From positions 50,334,124 to 50,398,123 of the forward strand of contig OY743169.1 in the NCBI GenBank assembly GCA_963555705.1: a DNA stretch of 64,000 nt, written 5' to 3'. The DNA comes from Ligustrum vulgare (lineage: Eukaryota > Streptophyta > Magnoliopsida > Lamiales > Oleaceae). Under the pieces are notes generated by a model, which did no database searches, was not told the DNA's origin, and was given only the letters and a program-made list of their open reading frames with translations. The translations under genes and the position numbers were made by a program. Below are positions 45,590 to 56,680 of this stretch, in pieces. Numbering within the stretch: position 1 is the stretch's first letter; each line of letters begins with the position of its first letter.

Positions 45590-45907
45590 CATAGTCCTAG
45601 GTGATTCTTGGTTTTCACTTGGCTTTTGCGGCATATATTCTAAGGTTTATGACCTCGTTTGTAATATGATATTGGTTATCTGGAGGTGTCATTGCCCCCT
45701 TTTGTGGTGTACTAATAACATTTTCTCCTAGTAATGTAATTTTTGTAGACTTGGTGCGCCTTTTTGTTAGATTGTGACTCTGTATTCTAGACTTTCAAAG
45801 TTGTAGTATCTCAGAGAGTGATAAGTGCTTTATTAGCATGTATTTAATTCACTTATTATCTTATTTTGCTATTGGTTTGATCCTATTGATGTATCGTTTA
45901 ATGCACT

Positions 45908-46788
45908 TGATGTGATCCAGACCACGGATACAAACCCGCACAAAGATCCGTTGAAGATCAAAGGAGGACCGATGACTCGATTGCAAACAAAGAGGGCCAA
46001 CGAAGCAATGGACAAGCTAGTTCAAGGAACAATGGCCAAAACAATGTTCGTGTCATTAAAAGAAGCAAGTTCCATGTTGGGACCGAGCCAAAACGACGAG
46101 TGGATCAACCTCATTCAAGCCGTCGAAGAAAATTGTGAAATTTCAAGAATTACGGCCGTAACATATGGAGCTCACGGCCGTAACCAACCTACTGTTGAAA
46201 ACTGTGATTTTGAAGAAAATTGGACTTACGGCCGTAACGCAGATTTGTCACGACCGTAACGCAGCCTCGGATCAAAAACAAGATTTTCAGAAAATATAAA
46301 TTACGGCCGTAAATATTTATCTCACGGCCGTAACTATTAAACAGAAACAAGGTTACGGCCATAAGGGAGTTAGTCACGGTCGTAAAATCCTATACGCGTG
46401 AATTTTAGGGTTTATTTATTTCCTTATTTTTAGGTAGTTGTTTCCTTATTTAATTAGAACTCTTAACCTAGATTTTGACCCTATTTATAGGGATGTAATT
46501 TTCATTATTAGATACACAAATTTGATATTATAATTGAGAGGCTATTTTGCTTTCATATTCTTATTCTTCATTGAATAAAATCCGAACTTGCGAGTTAATC
46601 TTGTTTGTTCAAATCTTGGGTGAGATTTACTTTTATTGTGATCAAGAGGTCAGCATATATATTGATTGTGTTAGTTGCTTGGTTCAATTAATTTGAATCA
46701 ATCTCTAAATCGTGGTTCTTTGGCGTTCTTGGGTCGATTCCAATAATTTGTGGGTTGCGTAGCTACAATTGCTACGTGGTTTGCATCA
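45908..46788 (+). repeat. 5' LTR of CRM-like element
   Basis: 881 bp. Includes the ACGGCCGT array 46152-46383. Because the LTR also encodes the C-terminal tail of the polyprotein, 45912-46259 is open here too. Confidence 0.95.
46152..46383. promoter_or_regulatory. Phased ACGGCCGT array in CRM-like 5' LTR (8 sites)
   Basis: Sites start at 46152, 46174, 46228, 46250 (ACGACCGT), 46303, 46324, 46355 (ACGGCCAT) and 46376 (ACGGTCGT). Steps are 22, 54, 22, 53, 21, 31 and 21 bp, near 2, 5, 2, 5, 2, 3 and 2 helical turns. The identical steps in the 3' LTR are 51810, 51832, 51886, 51908, 51961, 51982, 52013, 52034. Confidence 0.7.
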
Positions 46789-47366
46789 TCTGGTATCAGA
46801 GCTTAGGCTCCAAAAATCAAGGTTATATCTTTGTTTTGTTTTCTTGAGTCTTCTTTAATCTTGTTCTTCGTGTTCTTCCAGTTCTTGAGTCTTTAATCAA
46901 AAAAAAAAAAGTGTCACAAAAATTCAATAGTCGTTATTTCCTTCGTTTGTTATCCAAATTAAATTTCGTTTGTTTCATTAGTCTCGTAGTTGAATTTTCG
47001 AGAAATTGAAAAAAAAAAACGAAAATTCTCAGTCCAATTACAATAGCAGTTATTTGATTTCAAAAAAATATATATTCTTGACTCAATCCTAGTTTCCATA
47101 AAAGTGTCAAGTTCTATATAGAGTCAAATTCCATTCTCTAAAGGTCTTCTTCAAGTTTTCTGAACAGTTCATAGAATTCTCACTCTTACTCGATTTGAAT
47201 CATTCGGGCTTAAACTTGTTTGAGTTCGGGTTCGTTCTTTGAAGCAATTGGGGTGAAAGCCATTGAGTGGAAAAAGGCAGAGAGGTGAGATCAATAGAGG
47301 ATAAAAACCAAATTTGAGTGATACACGAGCGAAATACACGTGAGGCATATAATATTTAGTTTTAGA

Positions 47367-48182
47367 ATGTCTGCACAATCTTCTACTACAAAAAACAATG
47401 ATCGAGCCAACATGACGGAAGAGATGGTACAACGGTTTGAGCGGTTGTTTGGGGATGTGTTAGGTAGATTAGACATGCTTGAGCAACCTCGGGAAGTGCC
47501 TAATGCCCGTAGGCAAGGTGGGCAAGGTCGTAGAGTAGAGGGGATCGACGAGAATGAAGAAGGTAGTGATTTTGACGATGGGGCAATTGTGGATAGAATA
47601 GTTAGGCATGGAAGAAGGGATAGAGATCTTGGTGGCGATAGGATGGATGGTAGTATGAGCAACATCAAAATGACAATTCCGTCATTCAAGGGTAGGAGTG
47701 ATCCGGAAGCATACCTAGAATGGAAAAAGAAGATGGAATTAATTTTCAATTGCTACACTTATTCGGAAGAGAAAAAGGGAACAGAAAGGTATCAATATGG
47801 TTCTAATTCTTCTTGGAAGCCGAAGTGGGATAGTAAAGGAGATGGGACTGTTTCTAAAGGGAAGTTTGAAGCACCAAAAGGGAAATTTGAGGCACCAAAA
47901 GGGAAGGAGGAACAAGCTAATAAACTCGTACCTAAAGGGGAACCTCAACCATCTAGGAGTAGAGACATTCAATGCTTCAAATGTTTGGGGAGAGGACATG
48001 TGGCATCTCAATGTCCTAATAGGCGAGTGATACTTGTGCGAAAGGATGGAGCCATGGAGAGTGATAGTGAGGAAGAGGATTATAGCGATATGCCGGCATT
48101 GGAGGAAATATGTGATGATGAGGATGTGTTATCCGGGGAGCATGGCGAGTTATTAGTGGCAAGGAGAGCTCTTAGTGCTTAA
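47367..48182 (+). pseudogene. Gag of CRM-like element with internal deletion
   Basis: Starts at ATG 47367 (MSAQSSTTKNN). It has the N-terminal charged part, the entry of the gag domain (IPSFKGRSDPEAYLEWKKKM, LIFNCYTYSEE) and then jumps directly to the basic linker before the zinc knuckle (IQCFKCLGRGHVASQCP, CCHC intact). The main capsid segment of roughly 150 residues expected between them is missing without a frame change. KGKFEAP is repeated in tandem. The frame ends at TAA 48180-48182 but pol continues in the same frame, so this stop looks like a mutation within a single gag-pol frame. Confidence 0.85.
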
Positions 48183-48197
48183 ATCAACACGGATGAT

Positions 48198-51100
48198 TTG
48201 GAACAACAACGGGAGAACATATTCCATACACGATGTCGCATTAATAACAAGGTATTTAGTATGATTATTGATGGTGGTAGTTGCACTAACGTCGCTAGTA
48301 CTATATTTGTTGAAAAATTAGGATTACCTTTGTTAAAACATCCTAAACCTTATAGGCTTCAATGGTTAAATGATAGTGGAGAAATTAAGGTGAATAGGAG
48401 GGTGTTGGTGAGATTTTCTATTGGTAGCTATGTGGATGATGTTATGTGTGATGTGGTTCCTATGCATGCCGGACACATTTTGTTGGGTAGGCCTTGGCAA
48501 TATGATAGGAAGGTAACGCATGATGGGTATAAAAATAGGTATAGCTTTACCAAAGGGGGAAAAACCATTACACTTGCACCATTGACACCGTCACAAGTGT
48601 ATGAAGATCAAATAAAATTGAAAAATGATGAAGAGAAAAGAGTGAAGGAAAATGAGAGAAAGAGAGTTGAGGCCACGACCTCAGCAAAAGGAGAGGAAAA
48701 GAGAGTTGGAGCCACGACTCCAGAAAAAGGAGAGGCGAGAGAAAAAAGGAGTGTTGGGGTACATACCTCAGAAAAAGGAGAGGGAGCGAAGAGTGCCAGA
48801 AAAGAAAGAAAAATGAGTTTCTACGCAAAAAGGAGTGAAATCAAGAAAGCATTCATGGAAGAACGGCCAATGGTCCTTCTGCTATACAAGGAATCATTCC
48901 TTGCATTTGATGAAACTAACAAATCCCTCCCTAGTTTGGCTATTTCTCTCTTGCAGGAATTTGACTATATATTTCTCGATGACATACCTAGTGGGTTACC
49001 ACCCATTCGAGGTATTGAACATCAAATTGATTTTGTACCTGGAGCAGTCATTCCGAACCGCCCCGCTTATCGAAGTAACCCCGAGGAGACAAAGGAGCTC
49101 CAAAGGCAAGTGGAGGACTTGATGAGCAAATGGTATATAAGGGAAAGTATGAGTCCATGTGCCGTCCCCGTGTTACTTGTGCCCAAAAAGGACGGGACTT
49201 GGAGAATGTGTGTCGATTGTAGGGCCATCAACAACATAACGGTAAAGTATCGTCATCCTATTCCTAGGTTAAATGATATGTTGGATGAATTGCATGGCTC
49301 TAGCATATTTAGTAAAATTGAACTTAAGAGTGGTTATCATCAAATTCGAATGAAAGAAGGAGATGAGTGGAAAACTGCTTTTAAAACTAAGTATGGCCTG
49401 TATGAATGGTTAGGAATGCCTTTTGGACTTACTAATGCACCTAGCACATTTATGCGTTTAATGAATCATGTTTTACGTGCATTTATAGGTAAATTCGTTG
49501 TAGTTTACTTCGATGATATCTTGATATATAGTAAAACTTTGAATGAGCATGTGGAGCATGTTAGGTGTGTGCTTGTGGTTTTAAGACAAGAGCAACTTTT
49601 TGCTAATTTTAAAAAGTGTGATTTTTGCATGGAAAAAGTTGTGTTTCTTGGCTATGTGGTTAGTGCTAAAGGAATAGAAGTAGATGAAGAAAAAGTCAAA
49701 GCTATTAAAGAATGGCCAACACCTAAAAGCATAACTGAGATTAGGAGTTTTCATGGCTTGGCTAGTTTTTATAGGCGCTTTGTTAAAAATTTTAGCACGA
49801 TTTCCGCACCACTCACAGAAATTGTCAAAAAAAGTGTAGGTTTTAAATGGGGAGTAGAACAGGAACATGCATTTGAAACAATCAAAAATATGTTGTGTAA
49901 AGCATCGGTTTTATCACTTCCTAACTTTGACAAGGCTTTTGAGATTGAATGTGATGCCTCAGGGCTAGGCATTGGAGCTGTTTTAATGCAGGATCAAAGG
50001 CCAATCACCTATTTTAGTGAAAAACTAAAAGGGGCTGCACTTAATTACCCCACATATGACAAGGAGTTATACTCACTTGTGCGCGCTTTGGAGACATGGC
50101 AACATTACTTGTGGCCACGGGAGTTCGTGATACACACTGATCATGAATCCTTGAAGCATTTGAGGGGTCAAGCTAAGCTGAGTAAGAGACATGCAAGGTG
50201 GGTAGAATTCATCGAAACATTTCCCTATGTCATCCGATACAAACAAGGTAAGGAAAATGTGGTGGCAGATGCATTGTCTCGAAGGTATGTTCTTTTAAAT
50301 TCTTTAAATTCTAAATTACTTGGATTTGAATACATTAAGGACATGTATGCTAGTGATCTGGACTTTTCTAATATTTATGAATTATGTGGTAAAGGGGCTG
50401 TGGATAGGTTCTTTAAACATGATGATTATTTATTTCGAGAAAATAAATTGTGTGTCCCTAGATGTTCAATGAGGGAGTTACTTGTGAGAGAGGCCCATAG
50501 TGGAGGTTTAATGGGTCATTTTGGGGTTAAAAAGACCATTAAAATCCTAAGTGAACATTTCTATTGGCCTAAGATGAAGATTGATGTTGTTCGGGTTTGT
50601 AATAGATGCATTACTTGTAAGAAGGCTAAATCTAGGATTAAACCCCATGGATTATATATGCCTTTACCTGTACCTAGTGAACCTTGGGTCGATATCTCTA
50701 TGGATTTTGTTTTGGGACTACCGAGGACTAAGAAGGGAAGAGATTCAATTTTTGTGGTAGTAGATCGCTTTAGTAAAATGGCACATTTCATACCATGCCA
50801 CAAAAGTGATGATGCAACTAACATAGCTGAAATTTTCTTTCGGTAAGTCGTACGCTTACATGGGGTTCCTAAAAGTATTGTCTCGGATAGGGATGTTAAA
50901 TTTCTTAGTCATTTTTGGAGGGTCTTGTGGAACAAATTAGGTACAAAACTACTTTTCTCTACAACTTGTCACCCACAGACCGATGGACAAACCGAGGTAG
51001 TAAATAGGACAATGATTCAATTGTTGCGCACGATAATCAATAAAAATCTGAAAAATTGGGAAGAGTGTTTACCATTTATTGAATTTGCATATAATAGGGC

Positions 51101-51917
51101 TATACATTCTACTACTTCTTATTCACCATTTGAAATTGTTTATGGTTTTAATCCGCTAACACCATTGGATTTAATTCCTTTACCTGTGAATGAACGTAGT
51201 GGCTTAGATGGAAAGAAAAATGCTGAAATGGTTAAATCACTCCACGACAAGGTGAGGTTGGCGATTGAAAAGAAAAATGAACATTATGCTTCGCAGGCTA
51301 ACAAAGGAAGAAAAGGCGTCATATTTGAACCCGGTGATTGGGTTTGGGTACATTTGAGAAAGGAGCGGTTTCCAGAACAACGCAAGTCAAAGTTACAACC
51401 GCGAGGAGATGGTCCATTCCAAGTGATCGAAAGGATCAACAACAATGCCTATAAACTCGATCTTCCTGGTGAGTATAATGTTTCGGCTTCATTTAATGTT
51501 TCTGATCTATCTCCGTTTGATGTAGGTACAGATTCGAGGTCGAATCCTTTCGAAAAGGGAGGGGATGATGTGATCCAGACCACGGATACAAACCCGCACA
51601 AAGATCCGTTGAAGATCAAAGGAGGACCGATGACTCGATTGCAAACAAAGAGGGCCAACGAAGCAACGGACAAGCTAGTTCAAGGAACAATGGCCAAAAC
51701 AATGTTCGTGTCATCAAAAGAAGCAAGTTCCATGTTGAGACCGAGCCAAAACGACGAGTGGATCAACCTCATTCAAGCCGTCGAAGAAAATTGTGAAATT
51801 TCAAGAATTACAGCCGTAACATATGGAGCTCACGGCCATAACCAACCGACTGTTGAAAACTGTGATTTTGAAGAAAATTGGACTTACGGCCGTAACGCAG
51901 ATTTGTCACGTCCGTAA
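48198..51917 (+). pseudogene. Pol of CRM-like element: protease, RT, RNase H, integrase
   Basis: Continuous frame, numbered from 48198. Protease with catalytic [12 protein letters not shown] (about residue 23) and ILLGRPW (about 94). A charged linker with repeats ([23 protein letters not shown]). RT with [20 protein letters not shown] and intact YFDDILIYS (about 437). RNase H with [13 protein letters not shown] (about 582) and [11 protein letters not shown]. Integrase with zinc-finger H-x-H...C-x2-C (about 768-810) and core [14 protein letters not shown] at 50844-50846 interrupts the integrase core; downstream (50847-51917) the same frame carries [15 protein letters not shown] and continues past 51566 into the 3' LTR ([11 protein letters not shown]). 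No chromodomain is evident. All other catalytic residues that can be checked are present. Confidence 0.92.
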
Positions 51918-52446
51918 CGCAGCCTCGGATCAAAAACAAGATTTTTAGAAAATATAAATTACGGCCGTAAATATTTATCTCACGACCGTAACTGTTAAAC
52001 AGAAACAAGGTTACGGCCGTAAGGGAGTTTGTCACGGCCGTAAAATCCTATACGCGTGAATTTTAGGGTTTATTTATTTCCTTATTTTTAGGTAGTTGTT
52101 TCCTTGTTTAATTAGAACTCTTAACCTAGATTTTGACCATATTTATAGGGATGTAATTTTCATTATTAGATACACAACTTTGATATTATAATTGAGAGGC
52201 TATTTTTCTTTCATATTCTTATTCTTCATTGAATAAAATCCGAACTTGCGAGTTAATCTTGTTTGTTCAAATCTTGGGTGAGATTTACTTTTATTGTGAT
52301 CAAGAGGTCAGCATATCTATTGATTGTGTTGGTTGCTTGGTTCAATCAATTTGAATCAATCTCTAAATCCTGGTTCTTTGGAGTTCTTGGGTCGATTCCA
52401 ATAATTTGTGGGTTGCGTAGCTACAATTGCTACGTGGTTTGCATCA
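51566..52446 (+). repeat. 3' LTR of CRM-like element
   Basis: 881 bp, few differences from 45908-46788. Among the eight array sites six differ between the two LTRs, a marked concentration. Followed by TSD GCACT. Confidence 0.95.
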
Positions 52447-52854
52447 GCACTTTTACTTATTGTGCTATGTAAGGTCAAAAAAAAGAAAATAAAGGAAACA
52501 AGACCAAAGAAATACAAAAAAATCAAGAAGTGAGGTTCAAGGGCATATTCAAAGAGCTCCAAATCAATAATGGCATGTGGGAAGAAGATTAGATGCAAAA
52601 ATTATGGTCAAAGAAGGTTTGGGATGAAGTTAGAAATCAAAAACCCGCAAGGATTGTGATCATGAATTTTAGTCATAGATTGAAGCTCAATTTGGTCATA
52701 GAAAATTTTCGAATTTGAGAAGATCTATTTCACAAATAATTTTATATATTTAAGTTTTCTTTCCAACGCAACTTGAATCACCACAATCGGACTTCGGGAG
52801 AGAAAATTATGACCAAAACATCGAGCACAGGCGCTTCTCGGCAGAGATGAACTT

Positions 52855-52948
52855 ACGGCCGTAAATGACATAGTTACGACCGTAACATCCAAATTCCGAA
52901 AATTTTCAGTAGCTCACTTACGGCCGTGATAAGGAAAGTTACGGCCGT
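52855..52948. promoter_or_regulatory. Phased ACGGCCGT array in Athila-like 5' LTR (4 sites)
   Basis: Sites start at 52855, 52876 (ACGACCGT), 52920 and 52941; steps 21, 44, 21. The 3' LTR has the same positions (59155, 59176, 59220, 59241), with the first two sites decayed to ACTGCCTT and ACGGATGT. Confidence 0.7.
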
Positions 52949-53983
52949 AACTTGCTTTCCAAGAAATTTCCTTATCTAGTTCAAGGTCTATCTTTGGTAT
53001 ATTTTGTGGGTAAAGTTAGAGCACGATTATTGGAGTATTAAATGAGCAAAATCACCACAAAAGGAGGCTGGACATTGAGGAAAATTGAGAGCAAAACATA
53101 GAGCATTCTTGGGAGATTTTCAAGCACAAGAATATCAACAACAATGGAATTCATGAAGCAACTTGAAGAATCTACCACAACCATGCTAGGCTAAATTCCA
53201 TATCTTGTTCAAAGGGGAAGTTGTGTTAGCTTGATTATGTTATTTTCTTTTCCTACAAATTAGTAGCGCCAATTTATTCCTTTATTTCAATTGTTGGATT
53301 ATTATGTTTTGAATGTTCAATTGAGTTTATTTGATTAATAGTTTAATTTGGCCAATTGGATTATTGATCTTTGGATTCATGAATATGCTATGTTTAGATT
53401 CTTGATCCGTAATTGTCATTGAATCGTTACTTTAGTAGCAAATAAATCTCGTCCAGGTTTAGTTATAATTCAATTTGGATTGATTAATTCGAGCTTGTGA
53501 AATTAACGATCTAATTCAATCTATTCTTCTAAATTTTCATACTAGTCGTACATTAAATCTTAAGAGCTTGTTTAGGATTGTTCGTGGCTAGAATTGGTTT
53601 GAATAGCTTGTTTTGAATCAATACACATAAGGAAGAATTTAGATAATCAGAACTTGTTGATTATTTATGATTGATAATTGAATTAGGGATAGAAACACGT
53701 TACAAGGAAAAGTATAACATTAATCAAGGGCACAACCGAACCCGAGAACAAGATTTCTTCTCATATTATTTCTCTAGTCATATTTAATTGTTTATTTTTA
53801 TGCATATTTTTTATTCAAGTAATTTCAAACAACAAACCCACATGCCATTCTAATTGATCGAACAACTAAAATTAGTTTCCGTTTCTCGTGGGATCGACCC
53901 TTACTCTCACTACTACATTATTAATTAATATTTAGCGAGTAAGAAATTATTTATTATTTTGGTGCATTGCGACACGCATCAAA

Positions 53984-54005
53984 TTTTTGGCGTCGTTGTT
54001 GGGGA
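53984..54005 (+). other. Primer-binding site of Athila-like gag-protease element
   Basis: TTTTTGGCGTCGTTGTTGGG directly after the 5' LTR. It matches the family form TTTGGCGCCGTTGCCGGGG with C-to-T changes. Confidence 0.8.
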
Positions 54006-54146
54006 ACGGTCAACCAATTTAGTTGTTTAGTTAATTATAATTTTATTTTTTTCTGCATTTTATTTTATTAATTTTATTTTCACTTTATTTCTATAATTTT
54101 TCAAAATAAAATAAAATAAAATAAAATTTCTTGCATTTCTACTTCT

Positions 54147-55779
54147 TTGCTTATATGCGTAAAACTCGATCAACTAATTTTGAATTTTTTTGATTTTGAC
54201 CCAGAAATCGAGAGAACTTTTCAACAGCAAAGAAGAGCTGTACAACCAATGGCAGTAGCTAACAGTAATCTGACTCTCAAGCAACTTGCTACCCCGATGT
54301 TGCTCAACAACCGCTATGCATCACTTTTCCGACTGTGGAAGAAGGCAGAACTTTTGAGCTAAATTCCGGACTGATCCATCTTTTGCCAACTTTTAGAGGA
54401 CATCCCGGTGAGGACCCTTACAGACATCTGAAGGAGTTCCATGTCATTTGTGATAACATGAGACCCACGGGTATTACTGAGGAACAAATCAAGATGAGGG
54501 CATTTCCATTCTCGCTGAAGGATGCTGCTACTGACTGGTTATACTGTCTACCATCTGGATCAGTCACCACCTGGAACGACATGAAGAGGCTATTCCTAGA
54601 AAAGTACTTTCCTGCATCGAGAGCTGGAACGATCAGAAAGGAAATATGTGGGGTGCGCCAAAACAATGGTGAATCATTATATGAGTATTGAGAGCGCTTC
54701 AAAAAGCTCATCTCGAGCTGCCCCCATCATCAGATCAGTGAGCAACTCTTGGTGCAATATTTTTATGAAGGTCTGGCACCGATGGATAGAAGCATGATAG
54801 ATGCCGCAAGCGGAGGTGCATTAATGGACAGGACACCGGAACAAGCACGGGCTTTAATCTCCAATATGGCTGAGAACACTCAGCAGTTCAACTCCAATAG
54901 GGATATGCAAGTTCGACGCGTGAATGAGGTAAGTAGTTCCAATATTGAAAGTCAATTGTTTGAATTAACAAATCTCGTTAAACAACTTGCTGTAGGGAAG
55001 GCACAACAGGTCAAAGCTTGTGGGATACGTGCAAACTTCGGACATCCAACAGATACTTGTCCGGTGTTGCAAGAGGGAAATGGTGAACAAGTAAGTGCTG
55101 CAGAGGGTTTTCCGTTCCAAAGACAACAGTACAATCCGTACTCCAATACCTACAATCCAGGATGGAGGGATCACCCCAACCTAAGCTACGGAATTAACAA
55201 GCCCCCAGGTTTCATTTCAAACAAACCTCAAGGGCAATTTCAGCAACAAGGAACCTTCCAACAACATGGCCAGTATCAGCAAAAACCTCAAGACTCAAGT
55301 ATGTCTCTTGAAGACATGGTAAAGCAACTAACACATTACAATTTCAACAGGATGCAAAGTCTAGCATTCAAAATTTGGAGAACCAGATGAGCCAAATGGC
55401 CACCGCCATCAACAGGTTGGAAGCACAATTCGGAGAGAAACTACCATCTCAGCCTAAGGTAAATCCAAATAATGTGAGTGCAATTACTCTCCGAGGTGGA
55501 AAAGGGCTTGAAGAACCACAACTGAAACCTACCCCAATCAAAGAGAAGGAAATTGAGGGAAGGGAAGTCGGGAAGAACGACAGCACCTCAAAAAGCTCGC
55601 AAGTAAAAAAGGATTCCACTTTAAATATTAAATTGACTCCACCTCCTTTTCCTAGCAGGCTAGCAAAGGCGAACAAGGAAAGCAAGGAGAAAGAAATCCT
55701 GGAGTTGTTCGGGAAAGTGGAAGTCAACAGTCCACTGTTGATGCAATCAAGTAAGTACCCCGATACGCAAGGTTTTTGA
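54147..55779 (+). pseudogene. Athila-type gag
   Basis: Frames in order: 54147-54362 (N-terminal part), a frameshift, then 54335-54691 with LPTFRGHPGEDPYRHLKEFH and FPFSLKDAATDWLYCLPSG (the gag-domain A-x-x-WL core). A TGA at 54689-54691 falls where relatives have Trp, and the same frame resumes (ERFKKLISSCPHH, then 54749-55390). A zinc knuckle is reduced to CGIRANFGHPTDTCP. After another frameshift 55375-55779 gives the coiled region and PPPFPSRLAKANKESKEKE. Non-functional as it stands. Confidence 0.88.
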
Positions 55780-56450
55780 AGGAGCTGTGCACCAACAAAC
55801 GGAAATTGAAGGAGAATGAGAAGGTGATGATGGGAGAAAATGTGTCTGCATTATTTCAAAGGAAATTACCTCCAAAATGCAAGGATACTGGTATGTTTAG
55901 AATCCCTTGTATAATAGGTGAAACTAAATTTGAGAAGGCCTTGATAGATTTGGGAGCGTCAATTAATGTAATGCCTAGGTCCACATATGCTTCTTTAAAA
56001 CTGGCCAATTTAACTGAAACGAATGTCATAATTCAATTGACTGATCGCTCTAACGCCTATCCGGATGGGGTAGTTGAGGATGTGCTAGTGCAAGTAGGAG
56101 GGTTAGTGTTCCCGGCTGACTTTTATGTGTTAGACATGAATAATGATCACTCTCCCAACTCCACTCCTATTTTGTTAGGTAGACCATTTCTAAAGACATC
56201 TAAGACCAAGATAGATGTCAGTAGTGGCACACTCACCATGGAATTTGATGGTGAAATTATTCAGTTTAATATTTATGATCCCATGAACTACCTTGATGAT
56301 GATAATCCTGTTCATTCTGTTAATGTAATTGATTCTTCAGTACAAGAAACTTTCAAACTTGGTGGAAATGGTGAAAAGCCAGGTAAAATCTCGTGTATTA
56401 CATTGCCAACTTCTGATGACATGCTTTTGCCCCTGTCTTGCAGGCCCTAA
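55776..56450 (+). pseudogene. Athila-type retropepsin domain
   Basis: A 224-residue frame overlapping gag by a few bases in another frame. It contains ALIDLGASINVMP, the active site in the D-L-G form usual for Athila elements, and PILLGRPFLKTSKTKIDV, the second motif. The frame ends about where relatives begin the RT linker. No RT follows, so the element lacks the replication enzymes. It is open throughout, but the upstream gag frameshifts make expression unlikely. Confidence 0.85.
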
Positions 56451-56549
56451 TGAAAAATATGAAAAAGAAGTTGAGCTTTGGAAATCCACCTAATCCCAGT
56501 TGAAGGAGGAAACAACAAGTCTAGCTAAAGACAGTAGACAAAGGCGCTG

Positions 56550-56567
56550 CTCGGGAGGCAACCCGAG
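56550..56567 (+). other. Covarying hairpin with AGGCAA loop
   Basis: CTCGGG-AGGCAA-CCCGAG, a perfect 6 bp stem. The Athila-like element at 17.9-28.6 kb has TTGGG-AGGCAA-CCCAA in the same relative place (21351-21366, minus strand). The loop is identical and one stem pair differs with pairing kept. Confidence 0.8.
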
Positions 56568-56680
56568 AGGGGAGTTTCTTTACTCCCTCAAATTGTTATT
56601 TTTTTATTTTCATTTTTGTCATTTTTCTTATTAATTAATTTCATTCAAAAAAAGAAAGAAAAAAATTCAGTGGCCTTGTT

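Larger units (their letters stand above)
45908..52446 (+). mobile_element. Ty3/gypsy element of CRM/chromovirus type, 6.5 kb
   Basis: Identical-length LTRs (881 bp each, TGATGTGATCCAG...TTTGCATCA), perfect duplication GCACT (45903-45907, 52447-52451), primer-binding site TGGTATCAGAGCTTAGG at 46791, purine tract CGAAAAGGGAGGGGA before the 3' LTR. Gag, protease, RT, RNase H and integrase lie in one continuous frame apart from two stop codons, and the frame continues into the 3' LTR. Polyprotein overlap with the 3' LTR and absence of a classic chromodomain recall CRM (centromeric) elements; this lineage call is from recognition. It is the youngest large insertion by LTR similarity. Confidence 0.93.
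45819..53981 (+). repeat. 5' LTR of Athila-like gag-protease element, interrupted
   Basis: The LTR halves are 45819-45907 and 52452-53981. Together with the target duplication they match 58663-60281 base for base with few differences. The nested CRM-like element sits after GCACT. Confidence 0.93.

Noticed and set aside
47291..47749. Minus-strand open frame of 152 codons
   Set aside because: Antisense shadow of the gag frame at 47367-48182.
45908..52446. Claim that the window is centromeric because a CRM-like element is present
   Set aside because: Lineage is judged by eye only, one insertion proves nothing about location, and no centromeric satellite was seen.
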